Shown here: positions 7,629 through 12,591 of the stretch, in pieces
Numbering within the stretch: the stretch's first letter is position 1
How the letters are laid out: each line of letters starts with the position of its first letter
Assembly: GCA_017629395.1 (NCBI GenBank)
Contig: JAGBXH010000213.1
Location: 1-12,591 of the forward strand
Source: Clostridia bacterium
GTDB lineage: Bacteria > Bacillota > Clostridia > Oscillospirales > CAG-272
Reading direction: 5' to 3'
Length of the DNA: 12,591 nt
Notes under the pieces: generated by a model
Seen by the model: the letters and a program-made list of their open reading frames with translations, nothing else
Database searches by the model: none
Told to the model about the DNA's origin: nothing
Position numbers and translations under genes: made by a program

Positions 7629-9080
7629 TTAATATCTTTGCCAATGGTAAACGCCCTTTTCGTCCTTCTTGTCAATGTCGCGGAAGACAAAGTAGATGGG
7701 CTTGGGGGAATCGGGCACGCTGCTTTCGGGTCTGCGGCGCCAGAGTCCGAGGTTTAAGCCAAACTCAAATTTGTTGTCCTGATGCGCGTGCAGAATAAAG
7801 GAATCAATCTCGGGAATCTCCATGCACTTGCGGTAGGCTTTGCCGTACGCCATTGCCTGCAGCACCTCGCTGGTGGCGGTGTTGTGCGAGTTAAAGCCCT
7901 GCTCGGAGAGAATAATGCGGCGGCGCTGCCCGCGGAAGAGCACGTCCTCGCGGTAGAGGAAGCGCGCCAGTACCTCCAAGTTCTTGAAGGTGATGCGGAA
8001 GGTGTCGTCGTCCTCGGTCGCGGTTGTGTCGTTCCAGAAGTCGGGGAAGCACAGGTTTTCGGGGTAGGGGTGATGCGCTACGTTCCAGCCGATCTGACCC
8101 TCTTTGTTGCCAAGGCGAACCAGCTCCTCCAGCACGTGCTTCGAGCCGTAGAAGCGGTTGGGATCTGCGCTGAAGTTCGCGCCCGTCCAGAAGTGGTCAA
8201 GCGAGATATAGGTACGCGCAGCCGCCCAAATGGAGGTGGATACCTGCCAGCAAAGGCGCAGGGAAACGGTATAGTCGTAAACGTATTGCTCCACGGTCGC
8301 CTCGCCCATATTGCACCATTCAAAGCCGGAGTTGACCTCGTTGCCCACGATGTGACCAACTGCACGTCCGTAGGGTGCATCGGGCAGGGTATAGCGATCG
8401 GTCAGGAACGCGATCCACGCCATGTAGTAGCGCACGGCGCGCTCGTCCTTCATGTTAAAGGCAGAAATTCTGCCGCCCTCGCAAAAGCCGGGATGCTTGA
8501 TGATCTCCCAAAGGTCGTCGGGCGTTTGCACACCGCCCCAACTCTGCGAGTTGAGCAGGATGTAGGTAATGATCACGCCTGCGTCGGTCAGCTCGCGCAC
8601 GCGCGCGTCGTTCTGTTCCACCACGCGGCGGCGGAAGTAGAAGGTCTCGCCGTCAAATTCATAGGGGATGGTGTCGCCCTCAACGGGGGATACCCACAAG
8701 AAAGAGCCGAGGTTGACGTTGAGAGCTGCGTGCTTGACGCCGAGGTTGATGGCGTCGTGCACCATGGTGACCTGCAAGCCCTTTTTGCTCTCGGTCACGG
8801 GGTAGGGCTCGTCTCTTTGCGCGCTGCCCATATCCTCAGCGTATTTCGCGCCGTCGATCTCCTTGCCCTCGGCGCTGCAGAGGTAATAGAGGAATCTGCC
8901 GTCGCATCCACCCATGTCAAGGGGCAGGGTAAAATATCCGTTTTGCGCGGTAGCGTCTATTTCAAAGATGGGGGTATCGGTACAGAATGCGCTGCGGTAT
9001 GCGCGCACGTGCACGTCGCCCGCAAAGTCCAGGTCAAAGCGAAGTTGTCCGTTGTCGGTCACAATGCGTAAAATTTTCAT
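7629..9080 (-). CDS. Cytoplasmic clan GH-A-like glycosidase, DUF5722-like
   Basis: This 483-residue protein has no signal peptide and should act in the cytoplasm. An N-terminal beta-sandwich-like part (about 1-95) precedes a TIM-barrel-like domain. IVGNEVNSG (Asn247-Glu248) matches the Asn-Glu acid/base motif of clan GH-A glycosidases. IILSEQGFNS (Glu393) fits the nucleophile at the end of a beta strand, 145 residues later, a spacing normal for the clan. AHHPYPENL and HAHQDN supply likely active-site aromatic and His residues. I recognise it as resembling DUF5722 proteins, an uncharacterised glycosidase-like family; the name is from memory. GGGAGG precedes ATG 9080, and the promoter is only about 25 bases further. 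As first gene of the methyl-transfer operon it may release the methylated substrate from a sugar conjugate. The substrate is unknown. Confidence 0.82.
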   Translation of the reverse strand: MKILRIVTDNGQLRFDLDFAGDVHVRAYRSAFCTDTPIFEIDATAQNGYFTLPLDMGGCDGRFLYYLCSAEGKEIDGAKYAEDMGSAQRDEPYPVTESKKGLQVTMVHDAINLGVKHAALNVNLGSFLWVSPVEGDTIPYEFDGETFYFRRRVVEQNDARVRELTDAGVIITYILLNSQSWGGVQTPDDLWEIIKHPGFCEGGRISAFNMKDERAVRYYMAWIAFLTDRYTLPDAPYGRAVGHIVGNEVNSGFEWCNMGEATVEQYVYDYTVSLRLCWQVSTSIWAAARTYISLDHFWTGANFSADPNRFYGSKHVLEELVRLGNKEGQIGWNVAHHPYPENLCFPDFWNDTTATEDDDTFRITFKNLEVLARFLYREDVLFRGQRRRIILSEQGFNSHNTATSEVLQAMAYGKAYRKCMEIPEIDSFILHAHQDNKFEFGLNLGLWRRRPESSVPDSPKPIYFVFRDIDKKDEKGVYHWQRY

Positions 9081-9112
9081 GTGCAGCCTCCCGATGTTTA
9101 TGGATTACTTCC

Positions 9113-9141
9113 ATTATATCAAATAACTGTACACTTGGCAA
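9113..9141 (-). promoter_or_regulatory. Sigma-A-type promoter of the methyltransferase operon
   Basis: On the minus strand, TTGCCA (9136-9141) and TATAAT (9113-9118) are separated by exactly 17 bases. The -10 is perfect and the -35 differs from TTGACA by one base. The expected start of transcription is about 9105, giving a leader of some 25 bases before ATG 9080, with no room for a riboswitch. Confidence 0.85.
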
Positions 9142-9143
9142 TA

Positions 9144-9170
9144 GGCATACGGAAATTTCCAATGATTTGT
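9144..9170 (-). repeat. Copy 1 of a 27-base repeated upstream element (possible operator)
   Basis: This stretch ends two bases upstream of the operon's -35 box and matches 10370-10396 at 23 of 27 positions by hand alignment. Its core, GGAAATTTCC at 9151-9160, is a perfect 10-base palindrome. Position and orientation towards the minus-strand promoter are the same as for the other copy, which fits a transcription-factor site. Confidence 0.5.
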
Positions 9171-9175
9171 TTTGC

Positions 9176-9208
9176 AAAAAAGTGCCCTGCGGCATTTTGC
9201 CGCAGGGC
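9176..9208 (-). terminator. Intrinsic terminator after the unknown lipoprotein gene
   Basis: A perfect 10-base-pair stem (GCCCTGCGGC at 9184-9193 with 9199-9208) encloses a five-base loop. On the minus strand it is followed by AC and six T's. It lies 39 bases beyond the lipoprotein stop at 9248 and separates that gene from the promoter of the methyltransferase operon. On the plus strand there is no comparable T run. Confidence 0.9.
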
Positions 9209-9247
9209 TTGGTTGTTATGATGGGTCTTTACTCGGTTTGGGCTTGA

Positions 9248-10282
9248 TCATTGACAAATAATTTTAGAAATATCTTCTACTGAGAGCAAACCGTAATAGG
9301 TCGTTCTTCCCCACTGGTCAAGCACGCTGTATTTGTCCTTGATCATAACGGTCATCACTTGGTCGTAATACGCACCAAACTCCAAATCTAAATACTTGGC
9401 TTCGCTTATCGTGCCGTCGGGATATTCGTCGTACAGAAAATATGCAAGATAATATCGCTCTTCCAGCTCGATCATGGGAAACGCAGACCAAAGTAGATGA
9501 TAGGAGTGTATGTCTGTTGTTTGATATACCGTTTCATAATTTGAATCATTGAGATAAATAAAGCTGCTGTCAAAAACCTCGCAAGCGGCTACGTTTATGC
9601 CGTTTTCAAATACGGGCTTATACAATTTGAAATGCTCCATGCCGTCTGACAGACCTCTCGCCGGCTCAATGTCACGAACAAACAATGCTTTATTGATCTG
9701 GAATGCGCAAACCAATTGCATACCGTTATAACTTTCTGCAATCTGTTCCGGGCTGTCGTATCTGACCCAGGTTTGATATTCATTTGCGCAACAAAAGGAT
9801 CTGCTTTCGTATTCGGGGTATTCATGTGTAGGATTATAATATGCACAAGCGTAATAATATTGATTCGCATCAAATTTCACATGCCAGGTTTGTACTTTCT
9901 CTGTTTTTGCCCTGTCGACTATATCGGCGAAAGTAACTTCATCTTTGTCGTACATGACGTTGTAATTTTGCAAATAGTCCATCATCTCCATGATCAAATA
10001 CTTACTCAATCCGCAGTCCTCAAATTCATCCGACAGCTGCACTCGTGTTTCCGTGGTCTGTGACTCTTCGGGTGAAGTTTGCGTTTCGGTTTCCCAAACG
10101 TCTGCGGTTTCTGTTGTTATGATCGTTTCGGGCGTCACCGTTGATTGCTCGGCAGTGCCGGGAGCAAGCTCGTCTTGGCTTTGCGCTTCAAAGCCGGGCT
10201 CGGACAGGTCGCAAGCCGATAAGAGCAGGCAGGATGCCAACAGAAAAAGCAGGGGAACGATACGCTTTTTCGTGATCTTCAT
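9248..10282 (-). CDS. Lipoprotein of unknown function
   Basis: I do not recognise this 344-residue protein. It begins with a lipoprotein signal peptide ending in LLLSAC (Cys24), so it should be anchored to the outer face of the membrane. Residues about 25-75 are a Thr/Glu/Gln-rich, probably disordered tether. The rest (about 76-344) is a globular domain rich in Tyr, Phe and acidic residues with several Cys (including the pair in SFCCANEY); no catalytic motif is visible. AAGGAG lies eight bases before ATG 10282; an in-frame ATG at 10402 is rejected because it would lie upstream of the promoter and mask the signal peptide. The gene has its own promoter and terminator and is clearly AT-richer than its neighbours (24 G/C in the 60 bases at 9541-9600), hinting at separate origin. 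It is not an obvious solute-binding protein. Confidence 0.85.
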   Translation of the reverse strand: MKITKKRIVPLLFLLASCLLLSACDLSEPGFEAQSQDELAPGTAEQSTVTPETIITTETADVWETETQTSPEESQTTETRVQLSDEFEDCGLSKYLIMEMMDYLQNYNVMYDKDEVTFADIVDRAKTEKVQTWHVKFDANQYYYACAYYNPTHEYPEYESRSFCCANEYQTWVRYDSPEQIAESYNGMQLVCAFQINKALFVRDIEPARGLSDGMEHFKLYKPVFENGINVAACEVFDSSFIYLNDSNYETVYQTTDIHSYHLLWSAFPMIELEERYYLAYFLYDEYPDGTISEAKYLDLEFGAYYDQVMTVMIKDKYSVLDQWGRTTYYGLLSVEDISKIICQ

Positions 10283-10315
10283 AAGGAAAACTCCTTTCGT
10301 GCCGTATTTTTCATT

Positions 10316-10344
10316 ATTATACCGCATTATATGCGATTTGTCAA
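10316..10344 (-). promoter_or_regulatory. Near-consensus sigma-A promoter of the lipoprotein gene
   Basis: On the minus strand, TTGACA (10339-10344) and TATAAT (10316-10321) are both exact consensus hexamers, 17 bases apart. The expected transcription start is about 10308, some 26 bases before ATG 10282. Such a promoter would be strong unless repressed. Confidence 0.9.
10323..10335. promoter_or_regulatory. Short palindrome inside the lipoprotein promoter spacer
   Basis: CGCAT and ATGCG face each other around a three-base centre, placed exactly between the -35 and -10 boxes. A repressor bound here would block RNA polymerase. It also contains a second TATAAT on the minus strand. A chance palindrome of this size cannot be excluded. 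Confidence 0.35.
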
Positions 10345-10369
10345 TGTTTGGATGGCAAAGGAGCATGAC

Positions 10370-10396
10370 GGCATATGGAAATTTACAATTTTTTGT
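10370..10396 (-). repeat. Copy 2 of the 27-base repeated upstream element (possible operator)
   Basis: This copy matches 9144-9170 at 23 of 27 positions. The palindromic core is imperfect here (GGAAATTTAC). It lies 25 bases upstream of the -35 box of the lipoprotein gene and about 40 bases before the -10 of the divergent CotH-family gene, so it could serve either or both. Confidence 0.5.
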
Positions 10397-10435
10397 GAAC
10401 ATTTTTCAATCATATAGCAAAAGTGCACGAAAGTG

Positions 10436-10444
10436 TGGTACAAT
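10436..10444 (+). promoter_or_regulatory. Probable extended -10 promoter of the CotH-family gene
   Basis: TGGTACAAT gives an extended -10 (TG at 10436, TACAAT at 10439-10444). No good -35 hexamer is seen 17-18 bases upstream, so an activator may be needed. Transcription would start near 10451, about 33 bases before ATG 10484. Confidence 0.45.
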
Positions 10445-10483
10445 GAAAAAAGAAATCAAATGAAACGCAGAAAGGTGGCACAT

Positions 10484-12295
10484 ATGAAAAAAATCCTTTC
10501 CGTACTGCTTTTATTGACTATGCTGTTGGCGGTTTTTGCAGGCTGCAATCAAACAAACGAGCCTGTGCAAGAGTCCACACAAGAGCAAACGACAGAACCT
10601 GAAACCGAAACGCAAACCGAGCGCGAAACCATTGCCGAAAGCGGCATTTTTGCGCCCACGGGTACTGCCCCCGTGTTTTCCATCATGGGCGGCGTGTATG
10701 CCGAGGGGCAAGAGCTGACCGTGACTGCGCCCGAGGGCACGGACTATACCGTGCGCTACACCACCGACGGCAGCGTGCCTACCAAAAAATCCGACAAGTT
10801 TGAGGATGCGATTAACGTGCCCGGCAAGGACGCGACCGTGGTGCGTGCGGCTTGCTTTGATGCGGATGGTAACCTCGTCGGCAGAGTGATCACGCACACA
10901 TACATCAAGGCAAAGAGCGACCGCGCGGCGCTGTATACCGTGTCGCTGACGCTTTCGCCCGATGATTTTGACGAGCTTTGTCGTCATTATACCGAAAAAT
11001 TGGAAATGCCCACGCATATCGAGATCACAAATCCCGCAGGCGAGCTGGTCATCTCGCAGGATGGCGGCATGCGCATCTTCGGCGGCTCGTCGCGCGCTCT
11101 CTCGCAAAAGTCCTTTAAGATCATTGCGCGCAAAACGGGGCACTACGGCACCGAAATGTACGAGGGCAAGGGTACCTTCCGCTATGCGTTCTTTGACGGG
11201 CGCACCGTCAAGGCAGGTGAGGATGCAGGGCAGGTGCTGGACAGGTATGACAGCCTGATTCTGCGCAACGGCGGTAACGATTCGCTGTTGCACAATTCCT
11301 GCGATCCGCTGCACGCCTCTTTGCTGCGTGATAACGCGGTCAACAACTTTGCCGCACACGTCACGGATTCGCTGGAATATGCCAACTCCGCGTTTGCCGT
11401 CGTGTACGTTAACGGTGAGTATTACGGCATCCTTGACATGAAGGAGAACATGAACGAGGATCACGTCAAGCGCGTCTGGGGTGTGTCCGATGATGACGTC
11501 GTGGTGGTCAAGAGCGAGCTTGACACCTCGCGCGGCGGCAGATTTGACGGCGAATGGTTCTTCTATGAAAGCGAAAATGCCGATGAGCTTGCGGCTTGGG
11601 AAAGCATTTGCAAAAAGGTCGCAACCGCACAAAAGAAGGGCAACATGAGCTATTACGATACGCTTGCGTCCTTGGTTGATCTGCACAGCTTTGCCGAGTA
11701 TTGCGCGCTCAACCTCTACACGTCCAATCACGACTGGCCGCACAATAACGTCAAGCTGTGGCGGTATACCGGTGCACCCGTCGAGGGCAATGCCATCACC
11801 GACGGCAAGTGGCGTTTTATGACGCGTGACCAGGATCTGGGCATGGGCAGATATGATTCCGCCCACCTCAACCCCGAGCTGGATACCACCCCCGAGGTGG
11901 ATAGCTTCTACCGTATGCTGGGCAATTTCGTGGACTATCACGATCTGTATTCCTATAAGGGCGAGCATCGTATGTACCCCGACTCGCTGGGGCTGCAGTG
12001 CATGCTGGCGTATTGCCTGCAAAATGATGCCTTCCGCGCGGATTTTGAAGAGATCTGCCGCCGCATGGCGTCCGAAGAATCCATGGCGATCCTGCTTGAC
12101 GAGCTGAGCGTGAGCGCAAATGCCATCAAGCCCGAAATGGAGCGGCACATCAGCCGCTGGGGACACAATATCGGCAATGGCTATAACCTAAAAGCATGGC
12201 AAAAGGAATACTCCGCTATCAAAAAGTATGTGAATAATCGCCCTGCTTACTTTATAGAGCAATTGGAAAGAGCATTGGAAAGGACAGGAAAGTGA
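10484..12295 (+). CDS. CotH-kinase-family lipoprotein with N-terminal chitobiase-C-like domain
   Basis: The 603-residue product has a lipoprotein signal ending in VFAGC (Cys21) and a Thr/Glu-rich tether to about 55. A small beta domain follows (about 60-141) with YTTDGSVPTKKS, typical of CHB_HEX_C-like modules. The CotH kinase-like domain (about 150-600) shows SQKSFKI (Lys209, Lys212), LRNGGND, VYVNGEYYGILDMKENM, HDWPHNNVK (Asp417) and RFMTRDQDLG (Asp449, Asp451). The last two fit the catalytic and metal-binding acidic residues of CotH, a protein kinase best known from Bacillus spore coats. Outside spores such lipoproteins are common in Clostridia and often lie near carbohydrate-related genes; their targets are unknown. 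The start at 10484 is preceded by AAAGGTGG and begins the signal peptide; an earlier in-frame ATG at 10460 and a TTG/ATG-type extension from 10433 lie inside or too near the promoter. Its stop overlaps the next gene. Confidence 0.9.
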   Translation: MKKILSVLLLLTMLLAVFAGCNQTNEPVQESTQEQTTEPETETQTERETIAESGIFAPTGTAPVFSIMGGVYAEGQELTVTAPEGTDYTVRYTTDGSVPTKKSDKFEDAINVPGKDATVVRAACFDADGNLVGRVITHTYIKAKSDRAALYTVSLTLSPDDFDELCRHYTEKLEMPTHIEITNPAGELVISQDGGMRIFGGSSRALSQKSFKIIARKTGHYGTEMYEGKGTFRYAFFDGRTVKAGEDAGQVLDRYDSLILRNGGNDSLLHNSCDPLHASLLRDNAVNNFAAHVTDSLEYANSAFAVVYVNGEYYGILDMKENMNEDHVKRVWGVSDDDVVVVKSELDTSRGGRFDGEWFFYESENADELAAWESICKKVATAQKKGNMSYYDTLASLVDLHSFAEYCALNLYTSNHDWPHNNVKLWRYTGAPVEGNAITDGKWRFMTRDQDLGMGRYDSAHLNPELDTTPEVDSFYRMLGNFVDYHDLYSYKGEHRMYPDSLGLQCMLAYCLQNDAFRADFEEICRRMASEESMAILLDELSVSANAIKPEMERHISRWGHNIGNGYNLKAWQKEYSAIKKYVNNRPAYFIEQLERALERTGK

Positions 12296-12591
12296 TGATG
12301 ACTTATGAACAGTATTTAGATAAGGTTTACGGCTGTTTTCTCGGTAAAACGGTAGCGGGCACGATGGGTGCGCCCTACGAGGGCATTAAGATGCCCTTGG
12401 AGCTGGAATTCAAGCCCGAAATGATCAATACCATGCTGCCCAACGATGACCTCGATTTGCAGGTGCTGTGGCTGGACGTGGTCAAGAAGTACGGCGAGGA
12501 CTTTACCTCGTACGATCTGCAAAAGGTGTTTTGCGAGAACTGCGATTACTCACCCGGTGAGTACGCGATCATGCGCAAAAATTACGAAAAG
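12295..12591 (+). CDS. ADP-ribosylglycohydrolase-family protein, N-terminal part (cut by window edge)
   Basis: Only the first 99 codons are present and the reading frame is open to the end. YGCFLGKTVAGTMGAPYEG (12-30) is the typical first helix and loop of ADP-ribosylglycohydrolases. LPNDDLDLQVLWLDVV (48-63) occupies the place of the family's magnesium-binding T-D-D motif, with Asn50 for Thr. The branch with NDDLDLQ is common in gut Bacteroidota and Clostridia and often sits among sugar-related genes, so the substrate may not be ADP-ribosyl protein. The ATG at 12295 overlaps the CotH-family stop (TGATG), showing coupling. A second ATG at 12298 has better spacing from AGGA at 12286 and is an equally good start. 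No intergenic space remains for a promoter, so it is co-transcribed with the CotH-family gene. Confidence 0.85.
   Translation, partial: MMTYEQYLDKVYGCFLGKTVAGTMGAPYEGIKMPLELEFKPEMINTMLPNDDLDLQVLWLDVVKKYGEDFTSYDLQKVFCENCDYSPGEYAIMRKNYEK

Larger units (their letters stand above)
145..9080 (-). other. Predicted eight-gene operon for corrinoid-dependent methyl transfer
   Basis: All eight minus-strand genes from 9080 to 145 are consecutive, with gaps of 17, 19, 6 and 14 bases and three 4-base ATGA overlaps. A strong promoter lies just upstream and a hairpin terminator follows the last gene. I found no convincing internal terminator or promoter between genes. The order is glycosidase, metallophosphoesterase-like membrane protein, corrinoid protein, three UroD-family proteins, RACo-type activator, DUF2284 protein. 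Co-transcription is inferred from layout only. Confidence 0.75.

Noticed and set aside
7782..9071. A 429-codon open frame on the plus strand opposite the glycosidase gene
   Set aside because: Composition (many Val, Ala, His, Gly) is typical of antisense frames; no ribosome binding site or promoter, and the minus frame carries clear catalytic motifs.
10283..10402. N-terminal extension of the unknown lipoprotein to ATG 10402
   Set aside because: It would read through the consensus promoter and put 40 residues before an obvious lipoprotein signal peptide; ATG 10282 has a good ribosome binding site.
10511..12166. A 551-codon open frame on the minus strand opposite the CotH-family gene
   Set aside because: It is a shadow of a GC-rich coding gene: the plus-strand protein has a signal peptide and conserved family motifs, while the reverse translation is rich in Arg, His and Val and shows no domain.
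1..12591. CRISPR arrays, tRNA or rRNA genes, insertion sequences, riboswitches
   Set aside because: No regularly spaced repeats, no cloverleaf-like sequence, no transposase frames with terminal repeats; the operon leader of about 25 bases is too short for a cobalamin riboswitch.

Overview
The window looks like a chromosomal segment of a moderately GC-rich, Gram-positive-type anaerobe, most likely an uncultured gut Clostridia (Oscillospirales or Christensenellales-like; this placement is an inference). Reasons: sigma-A-type promoters with 17-base spacers, AGGAG-type ribosome binding sites, Bacillota-style signal peptides and lipoboxes, a corrinoid methyl-transfer system with a RACo-type activator, and CotH-kinase and ADP-ribosylglycohydrolase genes. 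There are no tRNA, rRNA, CRISPR or transposase genes.

Region 1 (about 9141 down to 101, minus strand) is one tightly packed unit of eight genes. It starts at a good promoter (TTGCCA, 17 bases, TATAAT) and ends at a hairpin terminator at 101-131. In transcription order: a cytoplasmic clan GH-A-like glycosidase (DUF5722-like); a secreted, membrane-anchored metallophosphoesterase-like protein with eroded metal-binding motifs; a B12-binding corrinoid protein; three UroD-fold methyltransferase-family proteins; a RACo-type ATP-dependent corrinoid reductase; and a small Cys-rich DUF2284 protein. Three consecutive gene pairs overlap by ATGA and all other gaps are 6-19 bases.

How they may work together: a substrate-side methyltransferase would load a methyl group onto Co(I) of the corrinoid protein. 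The MtaA-type UroD protein, which has a complete H-x-C...C zinc site, would pass the methyl on to an acceptor. RACo would rescue corrinoid oxidised to Co(II), with DUF2284 as a possible electron or metal partner. The co-transcribed glycosidase suggests that the methyl donor comes from a glycan or glycoside, for example an O-methylated sugar or aryl glycoside. That is a hypothesis: no classical MttB/MtaB-type substrate methyltransferase is present, so the two zinc-ligand-deficient UroD paralogues are the candidates.

Region 2 (9144-10483) holds an AT-richer gene for an unrecognised lipoprotein (minus strand, own terminator and near-consensus promoter) and a divergent intergenic region. A 27-base sequence is repeated (23/27 identical) upstream of both minus-strand promoters, which suggests a shared regulator.

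Region 3 (10484-12591, plus strand) holds a CotH-kinase-family lipoprotein and, overlapping its stop codon, the start of an ADP-ribosylglycohydrolase-family gene cut by the window edge.
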